Assembly: GCA_946803715.1 (NCBI GenBank)
Contig: CAMPET010000142.1
Span: forward strand, 101,901 to 165,900
DNA from: Beroe ovata
Lineage: Eukaryota; Ctenophora; Nuda; Beroida; Beroidae
DNA length: 64,000 nucleotides
Reading direction: 5' to 3'
The position numbers and the translations under genes are program-made. Shown piece after piece: positions 33,871-45,405 of this stretch. A model generated the notes under the pieces. The model searched no databases. It was not told where the DNA came from and saw nothing but the letters and a program-made list of their open reading frames with translations. Positions within the stretch are counted from its first letter, which is position 1. Every line of letters begins with the position of its first letter.

Positions 33871-35289
33871 ATGAATGAATCAACAGGCATATGGATTATG
33901 GATTGGATGTCAGCCTATGAAATAATCCAGAAACCACTCTGTTATGCAACCTTGAAGAATGGTGACCACCTCATCCTCTGCAATAACTGTAAATGTGCAT
34001 GGTATTCATCAGAAGCATTAAGAGATGAACACTCAAGTCACCATCGGCCAGTGTGTAACTTACCAGACTATATTATGGTGAATAAGTTGAGCCTAGACCA
34101 GTGTTATAACATGATAACAGACTCATTGAGTATTGGTAGCTTTGATCATAATACAGCTGCTGTATTTATCAGATTTTACAGTTTGGCCAGAGATGAAGGC
34201 CATAAAAAGCAGAGCAAAAGGAGTGATTGTGCAAAATGTTTAAATGACATCTCTTTTGAACTCAGGGAATTGCTCAGATCTTGTCAAAAAAGGACTGAAC
34301 TGATTACTAAAGCATGGTCTTGCCCAGGCATACCTCAAGTTATCATGTTCCTAGAAATGCAATCCCTGACATTCGAAGGTTTAAGGCTCAAATACCCTGA
34401 AGGGCGTCCAATATTCAATACTTTAGAAGATGATCTTGCTTTTGATAGAAAGTTCAACACACATTATGACACAAGTGGAGATTGGATTGGATGCTTTATA
34501 ATCCACTTTCTTCTTTTTTCAGTCGTGGATTGTGATACTGATTGTGACATTGTATTTGATGGAAGAGGAAAGGTTCTGTCAAGTCCTCGTTGCGATGCAT
34601 CCATCCTCAGAATAGGCGGTATTATGTCAAACTACATTTTAAGGAATAGCCTCAAGGAGGCTCTGTACCCAATTCCTGGGTTGCTTTCGAATATAGCTGA
34701 AAATTATCCTCAAAAGTTTTCTGAACTGCTTAAGCTAGGTATTTTCCCTGGAATTTTGGAATGGGCTGATCAAGACTTTGCTTTCAAATCTATTGAAATC
34801 ATAGCAAAGCCTGAAGTTCTTAAAACTGTTGATGAAATGAATATAACACTGATACTAACTGAATGCTGCCATGCTCTTGATTATCCTCCTTGGCAAAAAA
34901 CAAGTGAAGGAGTTCAAAAATCATTGACAGATTGTTGCAGAAGAATTATTTCATCTATATTCAATCTTGATTCAATTTGCTTATCTGATCTTTTGCTGAG
35001 AGGAATAGAACAAAAATCAAAACATGATATTCCATGCTGGAAGGGGGATGAGTGCTTTGGTCAAAAAAGGATGGTTCTTGCTTATTTTTATGAGATTATT
35101 AATCATAGATTAGATAAAATATCATCAGAAGATATTAACAGGTGGCTTGATGATTGGTTAGATAAATCCTTTGATAGAACAAAGTATGCTTTGAAAGTTA
35201 TGCTTTCTACGGATTATGATAAGTGGTTGCTCAAGTGTGAATACAGTAGGCAACACCAGCAAAAGGGACTGAATTGTGAACACAATTAA
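33871..35289 (+). CDS. Orphan single-exon protein with degenerate MYND-like motif
   Basis: An uninterrupted frame of 472 residues from an ATG. I do not recognise the family. Near the N-terminus, C24, C37 and C40, a YSS in place of the usual YCS, then H54, H58 and C62 resemble a MYND zinc finger with several cysteines replaced. It may be a decayed MYND finger or a different zinc site. A second CxxC (DCAKC) is near residue 120. The rest is helical, with no signal peptide or membrane segment. The length, even composition and lack of stops argue for a real gene. It is AT-rich like the kinase at 9993. Function is not inferred. Confidence 0.7.
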   Translation: MNESTGIWIMDWMSAYEIIQKPLCYATLKNGDHLILCNNCKCAWYSSEALRDEHSSHHRPVCNLPDYIMVNKLSLDQCYNMITDSLSIGSFDHNTAAVFIRFYSLARDEGHKKQSKRSDCAKCLNDISFELRELLRSCQKRTELITKAWSCPGIPQVIMFLEMQSLTFEGLRLKYPEGRPIFNTLEDDLAFDRKFNTHYDTSGDWIGCFIIHFLLFSVVDCDTDCDIVFDGRGKVLSSPRCDASILRIGGIMSNYILRNSLKEALYPIPGLLSNIAENYPQKFSELLKLGIFPGILEWADQDFAFKSIEIIAKPEVLKTVDEMNITLILTECCHALDYPPWQKTSEGVQKSLTDCCRRIISSIFNLDSICLSDLLLRGIEQKSKHDIPCWKGDECFGQKRMVLAYFYEIINHRLDKISSEDINRWLDDWLDKSFDRTKYALKVMLSTDYDKWLLKCEYSRQHQQKGLNCEHN

Positions 35290-35539
35290 TAATAAAAATT
35301 AAACAGAGTCTGACTGTAACAATGAGTCTGCTCTTGTATTGATAATGATAGTCTCTCACAATTTTTGCGATGCTTGTTTTTATCCTTTTCTTATTCAGCA
35401 AGGATGATGTTATTGAAATGTAAAGAATGGCTACTGTATTCATATTATTGATTTCTGAAAATATTTATCCATAATTTGTAGTCCGAATCATTGGAAATGG
35501 CTAAATGATGATAATCATTCCCTTTATTTTCTCCACTAG

Positions 35540-38500
35540 ATGGCTGATGATGATGAACATTACTCAATTCATAACAATGAGCTGTGGTATAAAATTGAAA
35601 GAATAAGAATGGACGATCTGTATTGTATTCCAAACGTTTTCCAGGTAACACCTTGATTAATATTTTGTGTTGAATCGACTATGCTCATGTTTGAGCTGTA
35701 TTATGATAAATGCACTCAGTCCATTGCAGATGAAACTGGGGCTATTCCAGCTAGTTGTTGGAGAAAACTCATGGCTCATCCATATACTCCAACAGTGATA
35801 AAACAAAATCTCTCTGCATTTGTGAGTTCCATGCCTTAAACCAATCAGACATCAAGGAAAGGTTTAACGTTTCACAATATTTTATTGACCTGTTCAGATG
35901 AAATCAGTAGTTAACGTTCTCAAAATGGGTCATTTTGGAGCATCAAACCAGGGTTTGATCCAGGAGACTCTCCAGTACCTTCATGATAGACTTCTTCTAG
36001 AGAAAAACAAGAAGAGGGTGAGTTGAAACTTGAATGGGGTTGACTGAAATCTAGATCTGTTCTGCGAAATTTCTAATTTTGATGTTTCTGTTCTGAAAGA
36101 TATGTCCAAAATGTTTGTATAACCATTCACCAATAACAAGGTATACAACGAGGTTGTAAGTAGCGTCTTCTTAGAGTTTCTGGTGGAACGCTATCATCAG
36201 TTTCTGGGTATAAAGGATGTGTTTGATGATGTCATCATGAGCAAAGAAGCCGTATCTCTCTTGGAAGCCAACCTGTTGGTCAACATGAACAACTACACTG
36301 ATGGCTTCGTGAAATCGATGCTTTCATTGCAAAGTGACCAAATTTGCTCCTCTCTTTTCTTGGTAACCTCCCAAATGTAATCTCAATGTTGAATGTAGCA
36401 TGGATGCAATCATTTGTATCTTAATTTTTATGATCATCAATTCAGATTCTGTGTGAGGGAATAAAGTCTAAAAACAAGAACAAGATTCTGCTAAAGATGT
36501 ACGTTTTGATCAGTGAACAACGTCATAATGCTTCGTTACAAGAATGCCTCTTAAATCACCTCTACACACAACGGATATATCAGATCAAAGAGGATGAGGA
36601 ACTTGGATGTATCGTTTCTGGTAGTATATCCAAAACTCTTGCACTCCTAGAAAAAGAAGAGTTCTGTGCGGTTGCTGCCAATGTTCTCCCACTCAATCAC
36701 AAACTCGTTGACATGAAGCTAGCTTGCTCGTACTGTGATGATTCATTACTTGCAAAGTTCTTTGATTCTTTTTCCAAATTGGGGATGCTGCTTCAGTTAT
36801 TTCAAGAAATTCTCAGTCATTTCACGTTGTCTATTTCCCTGGGTGAAAAGAGTAGGTACGTTGCCGCTACACATTGAGCTATTATTCACTACAGCATTTT
36901 TAGAATTTAGATAATTCTGGATTTTGTTACCATATTCATGCGCCACATCGCGGTCATAAATCCTTTCCTCAGGTCCAGATTGGAGGATATAAGTCACGAT
37001 ATCACAGAACTTCAAATGACGAATATTACCGAATTTCTTTGCAAAACTCTTGAAGGCACTATTGCTGAAAAATCAGCTCCGTTAACAAAGAAAGCTAAAC
37101 TTGATCCTGATTCTGCACTCCAAAGCTTTGTTGCAGATTGTGTTGTTGTTGTACTTAGTAACACTTCCCACTCATTACCAGTGACAGATGATGGAATTCT
37201 GGGAAGGATGAAGCAGGTTCATACGATACATGTTTGTACAATTTATGTTTCTGCAAGTTTTATTAGCCATTACCTGTGTTTGATCTGATTATTTATTACT
37301 CAGATGATTGGGAGTCTGCCACCTCTTGCTGATTCCAAAATTAAGCTGTACTTCAACAAAAATGTCTTCATTGGAAATCTATCCAGGGATTTCTTCCATC
37401 AGGTAAAGAATCTATTTAACATGGAAATTATAGGAATTTCGAGTGGCGTTTCAATATTTAAACTAGTGTCAATATTTAAACTAGTCTCCTCTATCTATCC
37501 TAGGCCGAATGCAAGACACCTAAAAGTGCAACAGAGTTGGAGTTGTTGATCAGTTCACTGCAATACAGCGAGGACATTACAGAGGACTTAAATAATATTT
37601 TGTCTTATGCCAAGACATATCCTCAGCTTGTATGGGACAAGCTGCTCTACCTATACAATCATATGCATGTCGAACAGATGTTTGAGCTAGCAAAGATAAG
37701 CAATTTAACAGAAAATTGCATAAGTGAAAGTTTTAGCCGACTGAAAGATTTTCAATCAGTTATAGTCGTTCACATTCTGCAGCAATGCTTGGGAGAGGTA
37801 AAAGTGAGTCTTACAAGAGATCCACTAAAAGATATTTCTCTGTCTGAAGCAAGAGAATTAATAGCTGAAGATCTCAATAATAGAGTCACCCATAACAGTT
37901 CTGCGGAGGGCTCTGTATCTGATATTTTACAGCAAATCTCACTTGATTCTGGTTACAATAGGCTTACAGCCGCCTCATGGACTATATTTTCACGCAACTC
38001 GTCCTACCACATCCACCTCATGCGATTTTGTAAGTCCTCTCCTCCGCACATACCTTTACCAATCTTCCATGGGAAACTCGCGGGAAGAGCTCTTATAAAA
38101 CTCCTAAATCTGGACTCAGACACGAGTAGGGTCACTGACGACCTTATTGAGCTATATCTCAGAGTTGGGGTTCCAATTACAAGTGCTGATTTTACAGAAT
38201 TTATAGATTTCCTGAGTCGCGAGTTAGTGAGGTTCTCATCTATTGTTTATATACTCACAAACACCTTTTCGTCCTATCCCAGCTCGAGTGAAGGCTACCG
38301 AGAGGTTTTAACAAAGCTCAAAAGGAAAATTGATAACATTATTTTTGATGAGAAAGAAGTTCTGGCATCGTTCACTTTGACAAATCTTGTTATATCATCT
38401 CTCAATCTTTCCAAAGTCACAGAAAGTCATCCTCAAAGCGAATTATTGAAGGATACCATTGCTTTGCTTCTAAAGAAATCAGATCTCAGATTGAAGGAGA

Positions 38501-39240
38501 AGATGGAGTTATCTCAAGCCTTCCTCAATAGCACAAATGACAGGGATAGCAGTGTGCAGATTACTCAGGTAATTCTCTCTATTTTGAAATCAAGTACAAT
38601 GGAAAGAGGTGCTGAGAAATTCACTTTGGAATCAAGCAATAGTCATTTCATCAACGAAGTTATAAGATGTCTCCCCGACACAGCTGCAGAAAGACTGCTC
38701 ACCAATACTGTCTTTAACATTGATGTTGTAGAAGAGATAACTGCTCCCCATGTACCAGTGTCAATGGTTCCTAAAATGATAACGAAACTGTCAAAAAACC
38801 AGGTGATGTCCTCAATTAATAATAGTAGTGACGGAATACTGATTTCAGCTTGTTTGCTCTGTATTATGCATAGCAACTATCCACCGCATATTTTCACATG
38901 GACTATGAACAAGCTCCTGACAGCAATAGCATCAGAGAAATACAGTGCCGATACTGACATGGTCGCCAATGTCGTGAGGTCTTGCGAACTATTCTCCAAA
39001 CAGAAAGAAGTAGCCAAGCATCATGCACCTTATGTTCTCCTCTCAATATTTGAAGCCATGAGTCATAGTAACTCACAATTTGTGAAGGATCTTTCACCCT
39101 CTGTTTACCCCTTGTTCGACGTTTGTTTAGTCCAAGGTTTTCAGTTTTTGCAGGCAAGACTTTCTGCGTCAGCACGACAACTTTTCATTCAGTCACAGAC
39201 CTTTTACAAACAGAATATCAAGTATCAGGGCAAAACTTAA
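35540..39240 (+). CDS. URB2: URB2/NPA2-like nucleolar ribosome-biogenesis protein
   Basis: Eight exons: 35540-35644, 35720-35821, 35898-36017, 36141-36362, 36446-36855, 36973-37216, 37304-37402 and 37504-39240. All are in phase and give 1012 residues. The last exon encodes 578 residues. Its end (APYVLLSIFEA, then LFDVCLVQGFQFLQARLS and NIKYQGK) matches the conserved C-terminus of URB2. A LPLNHKL segment fits the mid-region. URB2 works in the nucleolus in early 60S pre-rRNA processing. Human URB2 is about 1500 residues, so this form is short or the N-terminus is incomplete: the ATG follows an acceptor-like ctccactag and upstream exons could exist. A polyadenylation signal is at 39435-39440, only 61 bp before the next ATG. 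Confidence 0.85.
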
Positions 39241-39501
39241 CGGCTAGGTATGAGATTTTATTTAGGTTTTGGTTATTTTTGAAATGGGTTCCTAATTTAT
39301 TATTCGACTTTTCATTATACATTAGTTCACTTCTTTTCATTATTTCATATTTTTTCATATAGGTACCTAGTACAGATTATCGAATACACATAACCAAATC
39401 CCGATTTCAATAACTGTAACAATGTAGGTACATGAATAAAAGCCGATGATGTAGAACAGGATCAAGATTGGACTGAAAGGAATAAACCTGGTATCACCAC
39501 C

Positions 39502-40422
39502 ATGAAGACTGCAGCATCAGCTCACCTCCTTCTTGTTTTCTCGCTACTTCATTGCTTGTTATCAGAGACAGTCGAAACCGCGGAAATATCGTGTCCCGTA
39601 CCAGATGCTCTGGACGTGCTCTATGGAAAGTGTACTGTTGTCGAGGAAGCCATCCTTCAGGGACTCGTTGAATCAACAAAATCAAGTGATAAAACAGAAG
39701 CTTACAAAATCGATGTTAATCCGTTTAAACGCAGAAATTTTATTGGACTCAAGACGTTCCTGTTCAGGTATTTCATAATGCCAATTAAACGAACACTGGC
39801 ATTTCTTTTCGAGGAGGTTGACCATGATAGCCACTTCGTGCTGAAAAAAGGCACCAAAGACGCAGAAAAGTCGGAGAAAACATACACATGCTCGCCTTCC
39901 AACCATACCGCAGGTGTTGTGGACTTTATTCCGGAAACTGATCTTGTAACCCAGATGAATGAGACGTCAGCGCGGTGTGGTTTTGTTCTCTTTTACACAC
40001 CATACTGTAGGTTCAGTATCGAGATGTTACCCTCGTACAAAGCCGTGGCCCGCCTCTTCCCGGCCCTCCATCTCTTTGCAGTGCAGATAAACTCCTACTC
40101 CAGTTCATGCATACAGTTCGGGGCAGTGGGAACTCCGACAGTCATGTTTTTCCACAAGTCCAGACCGGTCAGGAAAATGCCACCACTCTTGAGGAATGTG
40201 ACCTCAATGTCGGAGTATGTGTCCAACATCACTGACCTGGAACCAGCTGGTAAATTGGAGTTGGTGGCTGGAGACCGCGAGGGTGTCGAGTTGTTGTCAT
40301 CATTTGATTGGGTGCTCTGCTTTTCAGTTGTTTTCCTTACTGGATCTGCTTGTTATAACGTTCTGAACACTGAGTTTGGGCAGCGGATCTTGGCAAAGTT
40401 TATGAGCGGGGATGGAGATTGA
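39502..40422 (+). CDS. TXNDC15: Thioredoxin-domain protein 15
   Basis: A single-exon frame of 306 residues. It has an N-terminal signal peptide (LLLVFSLLHCLLS), a lumenal region and a thioredoxin-like domain whose redox site reads CRFS, as in human TXNDC15, instead of CxxC. The surrounding VLFYTPYCRFS and FGAVGTPTVMFF also fit. A C-terminal membrane helix (WVLCFSVVFLTGSACYNVL) is followed by a short cytosolic tail. N-glycosylation sites (NHT, NVT, NIT) are present. TXNDC15 is an ER/ciliary-assembly factor; its human loss causes Meckel-type ciliopathy. With only one active-site cysteine it is unlikely to be a disulfide oxidoreductase of the usual kind. Confidence 0.92.
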   Translation: MKTAASAHLLLVFSLLHCLLSETVETAEISCPVPDALDVLYGKCTVVEEAILQGLVESTKSSDKTEAYKIDVNPFKRRNFIGLKTFLFRYFIMPIKRTLAFLFEEVDHDSHFVLKKGTKDAEKSEKTYTCSPSNHTAGVVDFIPETDLVTQMNETSARCGFVLFYTPYCRFSIEMLPSYKAVARLFPALHLFAVQINSYSSSCIQFGAVGTPTVMFFHKSRPVRKMPPLLRNVTSMSEYVSNITDLEPAGKLELVAGDREGVELLSSFDWVLCFSVVFLTGSACYNVLNTEFGQRILAKFMSGDGD

Positions 40423-40733
40423 AAATATGAAAGTTGAATGTGATCTTAGTTTCTGTGTGCTGCGCTTGTACACTTCTTACTTATCACTGCCGATTGCAGA
40501 GTTCATGTTCATTGTTCAATTGATTATTTTACTTGATTCTTATGTTATATAACCCTTTACTGTTATAACTCGTTATCATTGATAAGCTCTGTGGTTAGTA
40601 TCTTTCACTTTTGCTCCATATCTCACCTTGTTTGTAGCGTGTTTTTCAAGCAATATAGGTATGATCCTGCTATCTGCCTGAGTGACTTTCTGTCAGATTA
40701 CCGCCCCACACCTTTATCTTTATACAGGCAGTG

Positions 40734-43700
40734 ATGTCGACCAAAGTTTGTGGTAATTGTGGTATAAAGCATGCCTCAACTGAGCTCTCCGGCCCACAAC
40801 ACCTCTGTAAAGTGAGTTATGGCTATAGCAAGTCAATATTAAGGGAATCATAGGTATAGTATAAGATCCCCTTATTATTAACTTGTGCCACAAATTAATG
40901 TGATATTATATAGATTTAAATCAACCTCGCACTCGTATACATACCATAGATACCAGTGTCTATAACTAAGCTATCTATAGAAACATCATATCACCATGAC
41001 ATTCGCGATACATAGCTGAATGGTTGTACCATTTTCGCTGACTTTGACACGCATTTGATAGGTATAAGGTATTCCTGCGACATCTTTAGCAGCTACTGTA
41101 TACTTCTTTATTTCTCTATTCTGTATCTGGTAAACTGGCATCTTCATCCCTAACCATTATGTATCCGTTAGCTAGGTATACTGTTCATGATGACGTGACA
41201 CAGATGACAAGACACAAAGTCCAATCACCCCTCCCTACTGATGTGTTGTGTGAACCCGAACAGCATGCTGTGAACACGCCCAACCATGCAGCTATTCGTG
41301 GTATCACCAACTCCCTGGGCAGCAACAACTGTTTCCTCAATTGTGCAGTCCAGGGCATTTGGAACCTGGACCCCTTTCGGGCAGCGTTTGTTCTCATTGA
41401 AAAACACGTTTGTACAGACAAATCCTGTATTTTCTGTAGCTTGTTGATTCTAGCTGCATATTACCAGTATCACGAACAAGGCCCCATATCGCCGGATATT
41501 CTGAGGAATGCCCTAGCTCAAGCGTACCAGACGGACAACAGGTTTCAGATAGGTTCCATGGAGGACGCAGCTGAGTGTCTGGAGAGCATCCTGGGAACTC
41601 TCCATACGTCACTGTCCGACTGCAGTCCTGACACCCTGTGCACTGCCCAGACCTGCATCTCTCATCGTCTCTTCTCCATGACTCTCATTGAACAGGACAA
41701 GTGTAGGTGTGGAGCAAACTCTGAACCTCTCACTTTCGACCAGTTTATCTACTATGTCGCAGTGTCGACGCTGGTTAGCGCCCATTCCACTGACAACTCC
41801 CTGACCTTTGGTTCTCTGCTGGAAATTGCAGCGGCGAGTTCGAGGCCGTGTCCGTCCGAGTCAGAGCGATGTTCGGGCACTGCTAAACTGGAGGTATCCA
41901 TGATAGAGAAGCCTGATGTGTTCTGCGTGGGCATGGCATGGACTGTAACCGGGGACAATTCACTGGTCGTGAAGCAACTTTCCGACTGTATCGAGGTGGA
42001 TTTAGATCTAGACGAGGTGTTTGCGAATGTGTCAGCGTCAGCAAACAACGTGTACAAGCTAGTCGGTATCATGGCGTACTACGGCATGCACTACTTCACC
42101 TTTTTCTTTCATTCTGGTGTGGAGAAATGGCTGCTATACGACGATGCTACGGTTTCAGAAGTTGGAAAAACCTGGGATTCTGTTAGAAAAATGCTGGTCA
42201 AGGGAAAATACCAACCGTTAGTCTTGTTATATGTCAATCCGAAACCTGAAAAACGCATCAAGTCGTCAAAGAACGTACTCACACAGGCTTTCAACAGTTT
42301 GAAGTCACATCGAGAGAAACAGAAGACAAAACAGATGCTGGCTAAGCAACTGCAAGCCGAATCATCCGGAAAATGTGATGCTACAAAAGAGACTCCATTT
42401 GAGTTGAAGCCTCCTGAGCGACTTCAGTCGCCGCCACAATCAGAATCAACGGCTACTATACCAATACCTAATACTGGGACATCCCAAACCAGTACTACCG
42501 ATATTAGTTCAGTCAACATAACTCAATCTAAGCGATTGTTAGATGACATGGTCACAGGTGTAGGTGAAAAGGTTTCAGCAGGAATCAGTCTACTAGGACT
42601 TAAAGATGTGGACTCAAACCAGAGAAATAAGTTCATTAATGACTGCATATCTCAAGCTGACAACCAATACTACGAAGCGAGGAAAGCACTCAACACTAAG
42701 GAGTACACCAAAGCACTGGACTTGACAATCGACGCAACGCAGCTCTACAAGTACATCTTAACTCACCCGGACGCGTCCTTTGCTCAGAGAGAAATGGCTC
42801 AAGTCCGGTACAACACAGCACGAATACGAGCAAAGCGCGTTGCGCGCCGCATTCCCACAGCACACCTCACCAGTACCCAGCTGAGTACTCTCTACCATAA
42901 GTGTCCACTCTGTGGCAAATTACGGGAGGACGAAATGCAGCTCTGTTACGACTGTACCCCATACTGTAAATCCTGCTCCAAGACGATCAGTCTCAGCGAG
43001 GGAGATCTCTGCACTCAATGTTTGTCTAATTTGGATGAAAGTGAGCTTGAAACCAGTGAAAGTAAGAGGGAATCGCGGGTGAAAAATGGCAGTGAGTTTA
43101 GTGATATTGGAACTGCGTCGCCGCCTCCCTACGAAACATTGCAGAAAACAAACTGTCGGGTTTGCCGGAAATTCATCATCACAACCGGCGGCGACCTTTG
43201 CCATTCGTGCATAAGTTTGAGAGAAAGTGACTTTTGATTGTATGCTGATGGTCTTTATTTGGTATTTGTGGCTTAGAATCATAGAACACTGCTGTGTTCA
43301 ATCAATGATCAGCGGTGTAGTGTATGTTGACTGGGCTTGTGTTAATTTATGAATTGTTGCATTTGATGGAATCAGTTTTTACTTCAGAATATTTAATCGA
43401 AAATGTTTAAAATTTTCTCAGAAAAATGTTATCATTACAGACTTTTTTAGTCCCTGATCTGTAAAACTATCTTAATTTGATTTTAAGGATGATGAATTTC
43501 AGAAATGATTGTGTTTAGGAATTGCGGCCTTTTGTTTTTATTGTCGGAAAACTTTATAGCTCCTTTGTACTGATTAAAACGTCTTTCTATCAAATCCGGT
43601 TGTTTATCTCGTTGTCTCTGTCACTAATCGGTATACAATGTATGAACATGAATAACATGTACTGTAATTCTCTAGAATGTGTATGATGACCAGATCTTAT

Positions 43701-45405
43701 TTCAGGAATGCCGCCGTACATTGGCCCAAGAGAAGTGTTCATTCTGTCAGATAGACTTTTACGTTACACCGTGAGTCAATCAGTAGATTTCATTGCCGGA
43801 AAAGGAGCTATCTCGATTATCATTGATCCACACTGTGTATGGACCACACATACACAGTACACACATAAATCCAAGAACTTTGTCACATTTGTGTATATAG
43901 ATTCCTGTTCATTTTAGGGACACCAACAAATCCAAGACAGCCTGCAAGAAATGTTCAGAATACTTCAACAAATTTGGAAATGTGAGTAAGCACTCTACAC
44001 GATAAAAACCGTATACCACTGAGACAAATGCGTTTTCTTTTGTTAGATGAATCATTTTCGGGTTCTTCTCAACAAAGACTGATTCTTAAAATTGAATGTT
44101 TTCTTATAAAAACTGAAATCATTGCATTTCAGCCGAAGAATTGTGATTGGTGTAGGAGCCCCTCGGCGTTCAAAGGCAGCAAGTGTTTTCAGTATGTCGT
44201 AATTTGGCAAATATATATTCGGTCACATGATTTGAAATCTTTTTGCGTAAGGCGCGAACATTTTTTTCTACTCGTCAACATTTGTCATGCGCGTTTTTTG
44301 AACGAACGACTATCGCGCGCGCGCGAGTTATATCTGGCTCGCGCGCAGTTTGTCATTTCCGGCCGCCAGGTGCAAGTCAGCAGAAGAAAAGTACGGGAAA
44401 CCTAGCCGTTGTGAAGGATGCAAGAACACGGCATATTTCGATAAGGGCTTAGAAGCGAAGCGGAAGGTGAACAATAAAGCCCTGTGTCTATTGTGCACTT
44501 TGAAGTACAAAAAAGAACTACATAGAAGTGGAAAGTTCAAACGTAGCTCAATGGAAATAGTGAACAACCGGCCCTCCAAATCCAGGAAAACAAAAGAAAA
44601 CACAGATTCCTCGTCGAGCAAGTAAGATATCGAATCACTCTATATGATCTAGCATAGTAGTATGATGCGTGTATGAAGTGAGCAGTGACCCTATGAGACG
44701 TATCAAGTCACGAGACTTGTTAACCTTGTCGTCAGGTATTCCAAGACCAGAGTACCAGTGTTCGTTGAATCGGGGACACAGGTAAACTTGTGCGGGCATG
44801 GTAACTCAGAGGAACAGGACAGGGCGGACCTGGACAAAGATAATAGCATGGAGGCCATATTGATCACAACTCAGCTCAAGGAAGAGGTTTTGCACAATGC
44901 TCATGTCTATGCTTTGCAACATGACTATGATCATAGTGGTGATAGTGGTTAATGTCGCTTTTTACTGTTAACGAATGATTCTCTTTAGATTGCCGGACTG
45001 AAGCGACAACTCGACACTCGGGATAGGACGATAATTGACAAAGGTAAAGAGTACACAGAACTGAAAACTGAGTGTTGGGAGGTGGAGAAGAAGTTGAAGA
45101 AGAAGTTGCAAGACCAGCAATTAGATCATGAAAACAGGATCCAAAAAATGGAGGTACTGAAATCCCTAGTATATTCGTGACAACCAACACAGCATTCTGC
45201 ATTATATCCAAACTAGATTATCGAACCTACGTATACACCATTTGATCAAATTCGCGAATTCACCCCATTGCAGGCAATCGTCCGCGACTTGAAGAGTCAG
45301 AATATCAGGTTGACAAAGTTAACGAAAACTGGGGGCCGGAAGTCCACACCACCTGTCTCAGGAGCACTACTGCTTATGGACACGGAGGCGGCAGATTCCT
45401 CGTAG
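40734..45405 (+). CDS. FAM76B: FAM76 family cysteine-rich coiled-coil protein
   Basis: Eight exons: 40734-40811, 43706-43770, 43918-43981, 44133-44191, 44370-44621, 44736-44886, 44989-45153 and 45274-45405. They are in phase throughout, giving 321 residues. The N-terminal half carries CxxC pairs in the FAM76 order: CGNC; CSFC; ACKKC; CDWC; CEGC; LCLLC, with KYG.P..CE.C conserved. A basic serine-rich linker follows, and then a coiled coil (TQLKEE + IAGLKRQLDTRDR). FAM76 proteins are nuclear-speckle proteins of poorly known function. The choice of A or B cannot be made here. The donor after exon 6 (gttttg) is weak, but the phase and homology support it. Intron 1 (2.9 kb) contains a complete USP53/54-like gene on the same strand. 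Confidence 0.9.
41159..43237 (+). CDS. USP53/USP54-type ubiquitin hydrolase, nested
   Basis: A single-exon frame of 692 residues inside intron 1 of FAM76. Residues 48 to about 360 are a USP domain close to USP53/54: G.TN..G.NNCFLN with C58 in the catalytic position, CIFC, FQIGSMEDAAECLE, CTAQTCISH, a CxC zinc site, and YYGMHYFTFFF with H311. Residues about 490-575 resemble the C-terminal helical (MIT-like) region of USP54. The C-terminus adds cysteine-pair zinc ribbons (CPLCG, CYDC, CKSC, CTQC, CRVC, CHSC). USP53/54 were long called inactive but have since been reported to cleave K63-linked ubiquitin. The Cys and His are both present here. The absence of introns and the position suggest a retrocopy-derived gene. 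Confidence 0.88.
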   Translation: MYPLARYTVHDDVTQMTRHKVQSPLPTDVLCEPEQHAVNTPNHAAIRGITNSLGSNNCFLNCAVQGIWNLDPFRAAFVLIEKHVCTDKSCIFCSLLILAAYYQYHEQGPISPDILRNALAQAYQTDNRFQIGSMEDAAECLESILGTLHTSLSDCSPDTLCTAQTCISHRLFSMTLIEQDKCRCGANSEPLTFDQFIYYVAVSTLVSAHSTDNSLTFGSLLEIAAASSRPCPSESERCSGTAKLEVSMIEKPDVFCVGMAWTVTGDNSLVVKQLSDCIEVDLDLDEVFANVSASANNVYKLVGIMAYYGMHYFTFFFHSGVEKWLLYDDATVSEVGKTWDSVRKMLVKGKYQPLVLLYVNPKPEKRIKSSKNVLTQAFNSLKSHREKQKTKQMLAKQLQAESSGKCDATKETPFELKPPERLQSPPQSESTATIPIPNTGTSQTSTTDISSVNITQSKRLLDDMVTGVGEKVSAGISLLGLKDVDSNQRNKFINDCISQADNQYYEARKALNTKEYTKALDLTIDATQLYKYILTHPDASFAQREMAQVRYNTARIRAKRVARRIPTAHLTSTQLSTLYHKCPLCGKLREDEMQLCYDCTPYCKSCSKTISLSEGDLCTQCLSNLDESELETSESKRESRVKNGSEFSDIGTASPPPYETLQKTNCRVCRKFIITTGGDLCHSCISLRESDF

